Positions 17,238 through 25,470 of a DNA stretch of 64,000 nt are shown piece after piece. Position 1 is the stretch's first letter. Each line of letters opens with the position of its first letter. The notes beneath the pieces were generated by a model. It was not told where the DNA came from. It made no database searches and saw only the letters and a program-made list of their open reading frames with translations. Made by a program: the position numbers and the translations under genes. Source of the stretch: RGIG4079 sp045637505 (GTDB lineage Bacteria; Bacteroidota; Bacteroidia; Bacteroidales; Muribaculaceae); assembly GCA_045637505.1 (NCBI GenBank), contig JAZTZO010000044.1, positions 16,425 to 80,424 of the forward strand, read 5' to 3'.

Positions 17238-17340
17238 TAAATTTCAACCTAAACGGTAAAGTAGTTGCAGACTCATAAACATAATTTGGTGTAATCGAAA
17301 GTATTTGCTAATATTATGGTTGTGACAAGACGTCAATTTT

Positions 17341-17982
17341 ATGAGATTAAGTATAGGAAAAGTTTTGTTGGGGATAATTATTGCTATTGCCATCGTAATT
17401 GTAGGGTGTTACTTATTGGTGAAGTGTAAAACCAAGGACAAAACATTTGACAACACCGCCTACATTCCTCATCGCAATGTAGGGCTTTTACTTGGCACAT
17501 CTCCTCGCGTGCCTAATGGCGCTCCAAACTTTTATTACATCAATCGCATCACAGCTACTGCCAATCTTTACAAGGCAGGCAAAATTGATAGAATTATTTC
17601 AAGCGGTGGCGATTATTCATCTCGTCAAAGTGGAGGATATAACGAGTTAATTGCCATGCGCGATTCACTTGTAGCTCATGGGGTTCCCGATAGTGTTATA
17701 ATTCTTGATTACGATGGAACACGCACACTTAACTCTATCGTAAAAGCCAAAGAGATTTATGGGGTAGATAGTATTACTATTATTTCACAAGAATACCACA
17801 ATGAACGGGCAATATTCCTCGCTTCTCATAATGGAATTGACGCTATTGGCTACAATGCCAAACCATCACACATAATAACCAAACGCATAAAAAACGAAGG
17901 CAGAGAGTTCTTTGCTCGAGTGAAATTATTCGTTGATGTAATATTAGGTGAAAAGCCTAAATTTAGAACTAATGAGAAATAA
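17341..17982 (+). CDS. SanA/DUF218 family inner-membrane protein
   Basis: A 213-residue protein with one N-terminal membrane helix (about 6-26) and a DUF218/ElyC-SanA domain: VGLLLGTSPR, KIDRIISSGG, YNELIAMRDSLVAHGVP, ILDYDGTRTLNSIVKA and ITIISQEYHNERAIFLA. SanA-type proteins support envelope barrier function in enterobacteria, though the chemical role is unresolved. The soluble domain should face the periplasm. Confidence 0.88.
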   Translation: MRLSIGKVLLGIIIAIAIVIVGCYLLVKCKTKDKTFDNTAYIPHRNVGLLLGTSPRVPNGAPNFYYINRITATANLYKAGKIDRIISSGGDYSSRQSGGYNELIAMRDSLVAHGVPDSVIILDYDGTRTLNSIVKAKEIYGVDSITIISQEYHNERAIFLASHNGIDAIGYNAKPSHIITKRIKNEGREFFARVKLFVDVILGEKPKFRTNEK

Positions 17983-18001
17983 AATATCCTATTTATTTTC
18001 T

Positions 18002-18009
18002 TAACTTTG
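18002..18009 (+). promoter_or_regulatory. -7 box of the methyltransferase gene
   Basis: TAACTTTG ends 23 bases before the GTG start at 18033. An ATG at 18028 lies between but opens only a three-codon frame (M-S-W-stop). Confidence 0.55.
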
Positions 18010-18032
18010 CAAACGATTATAAATTATATGTC

Positions 18033-19220
18033 GTGGTAAAGGAATTAAGTAAGGAGATAATTAAGTGGATTGAAGAGCATCGCAATGATGACACAACAAA
18101 ATTGAGGTTGAGTTGTCGTAAAAAAGATGATGCATCTTCATACGAGTTTGCCATAATGCAAATTGAGTGTAGGAAGAAGGCGGCTAAAAAGCTACATAAC
18201 ACACTCCAAGTCCCTCACTTCATATTCCCTACTACTCTATCGGCTGAACAATGTACTTCAGATGACCTTGCCGAATTTCACTCTACATTAATAAATGAAG
18301 GAGAAACAATCCTTGATATGACCGCAGGACTTGGCATTGATGCATTTCATCTTGCTCAAAAGGCTAAACATATTACAGCCATTGACCTCAACGAAGATGT
18401 AGCACACGCTTTATCAATAAATGCAAAGGCTCTTAACATCACTAATTTCACTGGCATTAATGCAGACAGCGTAGAATATCTCAAAAATTCTACCGAACAT
18501 TTTGATACAATATTCATTGACCCAGCTCGTCGTGGAGATGGAGGAAAACGCTTGTTTGCCCTCACTGACTGCCAACCGAATGTAGTAGAGGTGCTTGACC
18601 TCATCAAGCGACATTGCGATAAATTAATCATAAAAGCATCTCCCATGCTTGATGCAACACAAATGTTGCGAGAACTTCCCGAGACAACCGATTTATACGC
18701 CATAGGAACTCGCCAAGAGTGCAAGGAATTAGTCGCAGTTGTGGACTTCAAAAATCCTAAAGCAACGCCAACACTACATTGCATTACCAACCAATGCGAT
18801 TTTGCATACAACCACGATGTCGAAGTCGATGCTGTAGCTCAATATGGCAATATCCTAGACATGAAATATATCTATGAGCCATACCCTGCTGTAATGAAGA
18901 TGCAACCATCTAAGACTCTATCACAACAGTACAATGCAATAAAATTACATCAACATACACACTTGTATGCTTCTGCCCCAATAATTGCTGATTTTCCAGG
19001 CGTTTGCTATAAGATTGAACGCATATATCCGTTTTCATCACGCACAATAAAAGAGATTACAAAAGATTATCCTCGTGCAAATGTGGCTGTGAGAAATTTT
19101 ATATTGAGCGCCGATGAACTTCGCAAAAGATTAAAAATAAAAGACGATAACAAGTATCGTCTTTATGGTGTAACAGTTGCAAATGATGACCGATTATTAA
19201 TTATTTCAACTCCTATTTAA
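18033..19220 (+). CDS. Class I SAM-dependent methyltransferase with THUMP-like C-terminus
   Basis: A 395-residue protein with a helical N-terminal region, a Rossmann methyltransferase core (ILDMTAGLGIDAFHLA for motif I, ITAIDLNED for motif II, FIDPARRGDGGKR for motif IV) and a C-terminal THUMP-like domain. The Bacteroidota family is annotated as a putative RNA methyltransferase; the DPAR motif in place of NPPY/DPPY is typical of it. The start is GTG, directly followed by GTAAAGGAA. Its stop shares TTAA with the stop of smpB on the other strand, so the transcripts overlap. Confidence 0.9.
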   Translation: MVKELSKEIIKWIEEHRNDDTTKLRLSCRKKDDASSYEFAIMQIECRKKAAKKLHNTLQVPHFIFPTTLSAEQCTSDDLAEFHSTLINEGETILDMTAGLGIDAFHLAQKAKHITAIDLNEDVAHALSINAKALNITNFTGINADSVEYLKNSTEHFDTIFIDPARRGDGGKRLFALTDCQPNVVEVLDLIKRHCDKLIIKASPMLDATQMLRELPETTDLYAIGTRQECKELVAVVDFKNPKATPTLHCITNQCDFAYNHDVEVDAVAQYGNILDMKYIYEPYPAVMKMQPSKTLSQQYNAIKLHQHTHLYASAPIIADFPGVCYKIERIYPFSSRTIKEITKDYPRANVAVRNFILSADELRKRLKIKDDNKYRLYGVTVANDDRLLIISTPI

Positions 19221-19675
19221 ACTTTTTCAAACATTCGAGCTATCGCTCGTTTATCTTCTCGTTCTTTTATTGACTGACGTTTGTCATATTCTTTCTTACC
19301 ACGACCCAAGCCTATTACCAATTTAGCCAATCCTCGTTCATTAATAAATAATTTTAATGGAACAATAGTAAAACCTGCTTCTTTGCCATCTTTTTCAAGA
19401 CGACGTATTTCTTTGCGATTAAGCAATAGCTTGCGATCACGGCGCTGCTCATGGTTGTTATATGTGCCATAGAAATATTCGGCTATATACATATTTTTCA
19501 CCCACACTTCGCCATCTGTAACATAGCAATAAGTATCGGTCAACCCAGCTTTTCCCAACCTAATAGACTTTATTTCAGTACCTGTCAATACGATTCCAGC
19601 CGTAAAAGTTTCTAATATGTTGTAGTCAAACGTTGCACGTTTGTTCTTTATACTTACATCTTTACTAAATTTCAT
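19217..19675 (-). CDS. smpB: SsrA-binding protein SmpB
   Basis: A tmRNA partner protein (152 residues) for rescue of stalled ribosomes. Visible are NKRATFDYNILETFTAGIVL, the conserved GTEIKSIRLGKA, YIAEY..GTYNNHEQRRDRKLLLN and the lysine-rich C-terminal tail GRGKKEYDKRQSIKERED. It lies 11 bases after the Yip1-family gene and is probably expressed with it. tmRNA itself is not in this window. Confidence 0.97.
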   Translation of the reverse strand: MKFSKDVSIKNKRATFDYNILETFTAGIVLTGTEIKSIRLGKAGLTDTYCYVTDGEVWVKNMYIAEYFYGTYNNHEQRRDRKLLLNRKEIRRLEKDGKEAGFTIVPLKLFINERGLAKLVIGLGRGKKEYDKRQSIKEREDKRAIARMFEKV

Positions 19676-19686
19676 ATCAACCCGAC

Positions 19687-20235
19687 TTATCCAATTACTA
19701 AACTAAATATTGAACCAATCAAAAATGGAGGAACCAAAATCGATAAAATAGCCATTATAACATAATAGCCTATAAATTTCTCTTTAACTGCCAAATATCT
19801 CGCAGCTTTCCATAAAACAATTGCTACATATAAATACAAGAAATAAACCAACGAGAGTTCAACCGGCAAGCAACTTTGGACTGCATTAATTATTGACAAT
19901 ATCGACAATGAATATATTATTACCGTAGTATATTTTTTTTCATTTGGAGTTCCTTCTACCCAAAAACGTAGTGACGAAGCAAACACCAACGATGCAATAA
20001 AATATGTAGCAAAAAATTGCACAAAAATAATTATTGCTCGTTGAAGCAATATTACTAAACTCAATTCTTCGTTATAAAAAAATTGCGCAAACGCCATTAT
20101 TGCTGCAAATCCGATAATAGGATATAATCCTTTAGCGGCTAAGACCTTGGGATCCTCCCCATCGTGAGAAATATCTTCCCAACCATTCCCAGGAGATAAT
20201 ATTAACTGAAATATATTTTTTAAGAACTTAAGCAT
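19687..20235 (-). CDS. Yip1 family membrane protein
   Basis: A 182-residue polytopic protein with about five hydrophobic segments and the Yip1/DUF1282 N-terminal pattern: FQLILSPGNGWEDIS before the first helix. The function of bacterial Yip1 proteins is unknown. It leads the smpB operon and has a -7 box close upstream. Confidence 0.82.
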   Translation of the reverse strand: MLKFLKNIFQLILSPGNGWEDISHDGEDPKVLAAKGLYPIIGFAAIMAFAQFFYNEELSLVILLQRAIIIFVQFFATYFIASLVFASSLRFWVEGTPNEKKYTTVIIYSLSILSIINAVQSCLPVELSLVYFLYLYVAIVLWKAARYLAVKEKFIGYYVIMAILSILVPPFLIGSIFSLVIG

Positions 20236-20251
20236 TTTGAAATATTTTCTA

Positions 20252-20259
20252 CAAAGATA
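20252..20259 (-). promoter_or_regulatory. -7 box of the Yip1-smpB operon
   Basis: TATCTTTG on the minus strand, 16 bases before the Yip1 ATG. A TTG lies roughly 22 bases further upstream. Confidence 0.55.
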
Positions 20260-20377
20260 CGATATTTAAGCATTAAAAATCCAACTATACTAAAAAAATA
20301 TCACATACATTTAGCTTTATATAAGTCAATGAGTATCAAATTTTCTTATTTGTACCTTAATAATGAAAATAATCAAC

Positions 20378-20385
20378 TATCTTTG
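20378..20385 (+). promoter_or_regulatory. -7 box of the kinase-RapZ gene
   Basis: TATCTTTG ends 22 bases before the ATG at 20408. It sits inside the first codons of the longer open frame (from 20363), so that longer start is very unlikely. Confidence 0.6.
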
Positions 20386-20407
20386 CAGTAATAAAATTAG
20401 ATTTAAT

Positions 20408-21838
20408 ATGAATTCAACTATTTTATCACAATTATATACCAAAGTTATAGGTTCAGAACCTACAGAAATCATTGAGCTACCCGCCTCGGGATCAAATCGT
20501 CGATATTATCGATTATTAGGTAAGGAATCAATAATTGGAGTTCTTGGCACATGCAAAGAAGAAAATGAATCGTTTATATATTTAGCCAATCATTTTAAAG
20601 ACAAAAATCTACCTGTGCCACAAGTTCTCGCTGTTGCCGATGACAACATGGCATATATACAAGAAGACTTGGGCGATGACATTCTATTTAAAGCAATTGA
20701 AAAAGGCCGTCTTACACGATCATTCAGCAACGAAGAAAAAGAATTGTTGATAAAAACCATACGCATGCTTCCCGATGTTCAATTTGCAGGAGCAGTGGGG
20801 CTTGATTTCAATAAATGCTATCCCCTTGCCGAGTTTGACACTCGCACCATAATGTGGGATCTCAACTATTTTAAATATTGCTTCCTCAAGGCTACTGGGT
20901 TAGAGTTTCAAGAAGATAAACTTGAAGATGATTTCCAAACAATGAGTGAGGTATTAATGCGTAGCCAATCAAGCACATTTATGTATCGCGATTTTCAATC
21001 GCGCAATGTGATGCTTGTTGACAACGAACCTTGGTTTATCGATTTTCAAGGTGGACGCAAAGGCCCATTCTACTACGATGTTGCATCGTTCCTATGGCAA
21101 GCAAAAGCCAATATGCCCGATAGTTTACGAAATGAGCTTATCAATGAATACATCGATGCTCTACGTAAATACAAGCCTGTTGACCCCCAATATTTCCACG
21201 AACAATTACGCCACTTTGTTTTGTTCCGTACTCTACAAGTTTTAGGAGCATATGGATTCCGTGGATATTTCGAAAAGAAACCTCATTTTATGCAAAGTGT
21301 TCCATATGCCGTAGCCAATTTGCGAACACTCTTACAAGAGCCATATCCCGAATACCCCTATTTGAGTAAAATTCTCAAAGAATTATGTGAGATGAAACAA
21401 TTTAGTGATGATTTACAAAAGCACACTCTAACAGTAAAAGTTATGAGTTTTGCTTATAAAAAAGGCATACCCAATGATGCATCGGGCAATGGCGGAGGAT
21501 ATGTGTTTGACTGCCGTGCAGTAAACAATCCTGGTAAATATGAACGATATAAACCATATACTGGCCTTGACCAACAAGTGATACAATTCCTTGAAGATGA
21601 TGGGGAAATTCTGACATTCCTTGACCATGCCTATGCCCTTGTTGATTCTACCGTGAAACGATATATCGAACGTGGATTTACCAACTTGATGATTTGCTTT
21701 GGTTGTACAGGTGGCCAACATCGTTCGGTATATAGTGCGCAACATATGGCAGAACATATTAACAAAAAATTCAATGTCAAAGTTGAATTGTTACATCGCG
21801 AACAAAACATAGAACAAACATTCAACGCAACTCTATAA
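20408..21838 (+). CDS. Aminoglycoside-phosphotransferase-like kinase fused to a RapZ C-terminal domain
   Basis: A 476-residue two-domain protein. Residues 1-340 form an APH/choline-kinase fold with the catalytic loop YRDFQSRN (Asp195, Asn200) and metal motif IDFQGG near 211; this is like AmgK, the anomeric MurNAc/GlcNAc kinase. Residues from about 345 form a RapZ C-terminal domain (MSFAYKKGIP, FDCRAVNNPG, CFGCTGGQHRSVY), which in E. coli RapZ binds glucosamine-6-phosphate and RNA partners. The next gene, 7 bases on, is a MurU-like nucleotidyltransferase. Together they suggest cell-wall sugar recycling coupled to amino-sugar sensing; the substrate is inferred. Confidence 0.88.
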   Translation: MNSTILSQLYTKVIGSEPTEIIELPASGSNRRYYRLLGKESIIGVLGTCKEENESFIYLANHFKDKNLPVPQVLAVADDNMAYIQEDLGDDILFKAIEKGRLTRSFSNEEKELLIKTIRMLPDVQFAGAVGLDFNKCYPLAEFDTRTIMWDLNYFKYCFLKATGLEFQEDKLEDDFQTMSEVLMRSQSSTFMYRDFQSRNVMLVDNEPWFIDFQGGRKGPFYYDVASFLWQAKANMPDSLRNELINEYIDALRKYKPVDPQYFHEQLRHFVLFRTLQVLGAYGFRGYFEKKPHFMQSVPYAVANLRTLLQEPYPEYPYLSKILKELCEMKQFSDDLQKHTLTVKVMSFAYKKGIPNDASGNGGGYVFDCRAVNNPGKYERYKPYTGLDQQVIQFLEDDGEILTFLDHAYALVDSTVKRYIERGFTNLMICFGCTGGQHRSVYSAQHMAEHINKKFNVKVELLHREQNIEQTFNATL

Positions 21839-21845
21839 GGCTACT

Positions 21846-22583
21846 ATGAAAGCAATGATTTTTGCTGCTGGACTCGGCACCCGACTACGTCCATTAACTA
21901 ATGACCGCCCCAAGGCGCTTGTAGAAGTTGGTGGCACAGCTATGCTTGAGCGTGTGATAAATCGCCTTAAAACACATGGAATTAGCGAAATAGTGATAAA
22001 TATCCACCACTTTGGAGAAAAAATCATTGATTTTGTAAAGCAAAACAATAATTTTGGTATCACCATACACATCAGCGATGAACGAGAGTTGTTGCTTGAT
22101 ACTGGTGGCGGAATTCTCAAGGCGCAACAATGGCTTGATGGAAAAGAGCCTATAATAATTCATAATGCCGACATTCTTACCGATTTTGATTTACACAAAA
22201 TGGTAAAACAACACGTTGAATGTAAAGCCGATGCAACTCTATTAGTTGCCGACCGAAAAACTGCTCGATACTTCTACATTGATGAAGCAAATCAACTGCG
22301 TGGATGGACCAATATATCAACAGGCGAGGTAAAGCCCGCTAATTATATCGCAAATGAAACCGATAAACTTCTTGCCTTTGGTGGAGTGCACATCGTATCG
22401 CCTACTATATTTGACAAACTCAAAGAATATAGTAATGAGCCTAAATTCTCTATTACGCCATTCTATATAGACAAATGTAATGAGTTGAAAATCATGGGAT
22501 ATACCCCTTGCGAAAGATACCAATGGCACGACATAGGAAAGATTGAATCTATCGCAATTGCAGAGCAAGAATTTTGTGATTAA
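21846..22583 (+). CDS. MurU-like sugar-1-phosphate nucleotidyltransferase
   Basis: A 245-residue nucleotidyltransferase with the signature AAGLGTRLRPLTNDRPKALV, DTGGGI, the metal-binding NADILTDFD and a trailing W.DIG. It lacks the long left-handed helix of GlmU and is the size of MurU (MurNAc-1-phosphate uridylyltransferase) or HddC. Its position directly after the AmgK-like kinase supports a kinase plus uridylyltransferase pair making UDP-MurNAc from recycled MurNAc, but a heptose or other sugar substrate is possible. Confidence 0.88.
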   Translation: MKAMIFAAGLGTRLRPLTNDRPKALVEVGGTAMLERVINRLKTHGISEIVINIHHFGEKIIDFVKQNNNFGITIHISDERELLLDTGGGILKAQQWLDGKEPIIIHNADILTDFDLHKMVKQHVECKADATLLVADRKTARYFYIDEANQLRGWTNISTGEVKPANYIANETDKLLAFGGVHIVSPTIFDKLKEYSNEPKFSITPFYIDKCNELKIMGYTPCERYQWHDIGKIESIAIAEQEFCD

Positions 22584-22753
22584 CATCGATTTTAAATAAT
22601 AATCACTCAAGGTTCTTATCTCTCCTTATGTAAAACAACAATGACAAAAGCAATAAACTGTTCTGCACAATATTTAAAAAGGATTTTTTAGATATATATA
22701 TGTATTTTGAGTGTTTCAATTATTTTCAATAATAAAAATAAGGACAATAATAT

Positions 22754-22784
22754 TTTGCAGAACAATATATTTTGTGTACCTTTG
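22754..22784 (+). promoter_or_regulatory. rpsP promoter (-33 TTTG, -7 TACCTTTG)
   Basis: TTTG at 22754-22757 and TACCTTTG at 22777-22784 are exactly 19 bases apart, a textbook Bacteroides promoter. The leader to the ATG is about 40 bases. Confidence 0.8.
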
Positions 22785-22830
22785 CAGTCGCAAAATCAAT
22801 ACAAAACCAAATTTTTAATTTTTTATTTAA

Positions 22831-23367
22831 ATGGCAACTAAAATCAGATTACAACGTCATGGCCGCAAAAACTATGCGTTTTATCCTATTGTGATCGCCG
22901 ATAGCAGAGCACCACGAGATGGTAAATTTATTGAAAGGATAGGTTCTTATAATCCTAACACTAATCCTGCTACAATAACATTGAATTTCGAACGAGCTTT
23001 GTATTGGGTAAACTGCGGTGCTCAACCCACCGACACAGTGCGTACAATCCTTTCTAGCGAAGGTGTACTTTTGATGAAACACCTCCAAGGTGGCGTAAAA
23101 AAAGGTGCTTTTGATGAAGCAGAAGCTCAACGTCGCTTTGACGCTTGGAAAAGCAAAAAAACTGCTGCAACAGAAGCTATCAAGTCAGATTTAGCTAGCA
23201 AAAAAGCAAGCGATGCTAAACAACGCCTTGAAGACGAGCAAGCTAAAAACAAAGCAAAAGCAGAAGAAGTTGCAAAGAAAAAAGCTGAACTTGCTGCTGC
23301 CGCTGCCGAAGCTGAAGCTCCTGCTGAAGAAGCTGCTACTGAAGAAACAGCTGAAAGCGCTGAATAA
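22831..23367 (+). CDS. rpsP: 30S ribosomal protein bS16 with long C-terminal extension
   Basis: The first 90 or so residues are canonical bS16 (KIRLQRHGRKNYAFYPIVIAD, RDGKFIERIGSYNP, GAQPTDTV). They are followed by a tail of about 90 residues rich in Lys, Ala and Glu, ending in an acidic Ala/Glu segment. Such extended S16 proteins are normal in Bacteroidota and absent from E. coli S16 (82 residues). The gene is monocistronic, with a strong promoter and a strong terminator. Confidence 0.97.
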   Translation: MATKIRLQRHGRKNYAFYPIVIADSRAPRDGKFIERIGSYNPNTNPATITLNFERALYWVNCGAQPTDTVRTILSSEGVLLMKHLQGGVKKGAFDEAEAQRRFDAWKSKKTAATEAIKSDLASKKASDAKQRLEDEQAKNKAKAEEVAKKKAELAAAAAEAEAPAEEAATEETAESAE

Positions 23368-23395
23368 TTCGCACAGAATTTTCAAAATCTATAAA

Positions 23396-23423
23396 GGATG
23401 TCGTAAATCGACATCCTTTTTTA
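23396..23423 (+). terminator. Terminator of rpsP
   Basis: Perfect stem GGATGTCG / CGACATCC with loop TAAAT followed by TTTTTTATTT, 28 bases past the rpsP stop. Confidence 0.9.
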
Positions 23424-23455
23424 TTTGTAAATAGTAAACAAACTTGCTAACTTTG
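23424..23455 (+). promoter_or_regulatory. ABC-F promoter (-33 TTTG, -7 TAACTTTG)
   Basis: TTTG at 23424-23427 and TAACTTTG at 23448-23455, 20 bases apart. The -33 element begins right after the rpsP terminator T-run. Confidence 0.7.
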
Positions 23456-23482
23456 CATAAGATAAATTATGCAACTCAATAA

Positions 23483-25453
23483 ATGATATCAATACAAAAC
23501 TTATCGGTAGAATTTAGCGCAAAGTCTTTGTTTGACAACATCAACTATGTCATCAACAAGAAGGACAAAATAGCTCTAGTGGGTAAAAATGGAGCAGGGA
23601 AATCAACCATGCTTAAAATAATTGCTGGACTACAAAATCCCACATCGGGATGCGTGGCTAAGCCTAATGACATCACCATAAGCTACCTGCCTCAACAAAT
23701 GGATCTTAATGATACTCTATCAGTTGTTGAAGAAGTGAGCAAAGCTTTTTCGCATATTGATGAGATGCATAAACAACTCAACAACATTAACGCAGAGTTA
23801 CAACAACGCACCGACTACGAAAGTAAAGAATATCAAGACCTCATTGATCGCCTGACACTTCTAAACGAGCACATAGCTATAGAAGAGAGCGAGAACAAAG
23901 AAGCCGAAATGGAGCGCACGCTTATTGGGTTAGGATTTAAACGAGAAGATTTTAATCGTCCAACCGCAGAATTTAGTGGGGGATGGCGCATGAGAATTGA
24001 GCTCGCAAAATTACTTCTCACCCACCCCGATGTCCTACTTCTTGATGAGCCTACCAACCACCTTGATATTGAATCAATTCAATGGCTTGAAAATTTCCTC
24101 ATCACCAAAGCCAATGCTGTAGTATTAGTTTCACACGACCGCGCATTTATTGACAACGTAACCAATCGCACAATTGAAATCTCGTTGGGTAAAATTTATG
24201 ATTATGCCGTAAATTATTCTAAATATGTAGTTCTACACCAAGAACGCATTGAGCAACAAATGCGCGCATATCAAAATCAACAAAAACAAATTCAAGAAAC
24301 TGAAGATTTCATTGAACGATTTAGATATAAGGCAACAAAAGCTGTGCAAGTGCAAAGTCGCATTAAGCAACTTGCAAAAATTGACCGAATAGAAGTAGAT
24401 GAGGTTGACACATCACACCTCAACCTCAAATTTCCATCTGCACCACGTTCGGGAGATTATCCTATAATTGCCGACAATGTAGGCAAATGCTATAGCGAGC
24501 ATCAAGTTTTTGACAACGCAACATTTACCATCAAGAGAGGCGAAAAAGTCGCCTTTGTAGGAAAAAATGGCGAGGGCAAATCAACCTTGGTAAAATGTAT
24601 CATGAACGAGATACCCTTTACTGGCGAATTGAAGATTGGTCACAATGTAAAAATTGGATATTTTGCACAAAATCAAGCCCAACTTCTTGATGGAGAGATA
24701 TCGGTATTTGATACTATTGATAGGGTTGCTGTTGGAGACATTCGCACAAAAATACGCGACATACTCGGAGCTTTTATGTTTGGAGGGGAGGCCTCGGATA
24801 AAAAAGTCAAAGTATTATCAGGAGGAGAAAAAACTCGTTTGGCTATGATACGCCTATTGCTTGAGCCTGTAAACCTCCTTATTCTTGACGAGCCGACCAA
24901 TCACCTCGACATGCGCACCAAAGATATTCTTAAACAAGCGATTAAGGATTTCAATGGCACGGTTATTGTGGTTTCTCACGACCGTGAGTTCCTCGATGGG
25001 CTAGTTGAAAAAGTATATGAATTTGGTGGTGGAAAGGTTAAGGAATGCCTTGGTGGAATATATGAGTTTCTTGAAAAGAAAAAAATCGCATCGCTCGCCG
25101 AACTTGAGATTGCTCAAAAGCCTGTGGCAAATGAAGAATCCCCAAAAAAATTGGCAACACCACCATCTGGTCAATCCCCCACTCTATCGCCAACAAAACT
25201 GAGCTATGCCGAACAACGCGAACACGAGAAAGCGATTAAGCGTGCCGAGAAAAAAGTAAAAGACGCTGAAGCCGAAATAGGCAAACTCGAAAATGAAATT
25301 GCCGAAATTGAAACAAAAATTGCATCAGGAGAGATTGATTCCGAAATATTCAATCACCACGCATCAAAAAACAAACAACTTGAAAATGCAATGAGTTTGT
25401 GGGAATTAGCATCAATGGAACTTGAGGAAATTAAATCTAAATATAATAACTAA
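23483..25453 (+). CDS. ABC-F family ATPase
   Basis: A 656-residue ABC-F protein with two ATPase domains and no membrane segment. Domain 1 has GKNGAGKST, FSGGWRMR and LLLDEPTNHLD; the linker (about 240-300) is long and charged; domain 2 has GKNGEGKST, LSGGEKTR and LILDEPTNHLD. The C-terminus is a Lys/Glu coiled coil. Members act at the ribosomal E site as translation factors or antibiotic-protection proteins; the subgroup cannot be assigned by eye. It precedes the peptidase gene by 17 bases. Confidence 0.95.
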   Translation: MISIQNLSVEFSAKSLFDNINYVINKKDKIALVGKNGAGKSTMLKIIAGLQNPTSGCVAKPNDITISYLPQQMDLNDTLSVVEEVSKAFSHIDEMHKQLNNINAELQQRTDYESKEYQDLIDRLTLLNEHIAIEESENKEAEMERTLIGLGFKREDFNRPTAEFSGGWRMRIELAKLLLTHPDVLLLDEPTNHLDIESIQWLENFLITKANAVVLVSHDRAFIDNVTNRTIEISLGKIYDYAVNYSKYVVLHQERIEQQMRAYQNQQKQIQETEDFIERFRYKATKAVQVQSRIKQLAKIDRIEVDEVDTSHLNLKFPSAPRSGDYPIIADNVGKCYSEHQVFDNATFTIKRGEKVAFVGKNGEGKSTLVKCIMNEIPFTGELKIGHNVKIGYFAQNQAQLLDGEISVFDTIDRVAVGDIRTKIRDILGAFMFGGEASDKKVKVLSGGEKTRLAMIRLLLEPVNLLILDEPTNHLDMRTKDILKQAIKDFNGTVIVVSHDREFLDGLVEKVYEFGGGKVKECLGGIYEFLEKKKIASLAELEIAQKPVANEESPKKLATPPSGQSPTLSPTKLSYAEQREHEKAIKRAEKKVKDAEAEIGKLENEIAEIETKIASGEIDSEIFNHHASKNKQLENAMSLWELASMELEEIKSKYNN

Positions 25454-25470
25454 TTAAAAACAATGACAAA

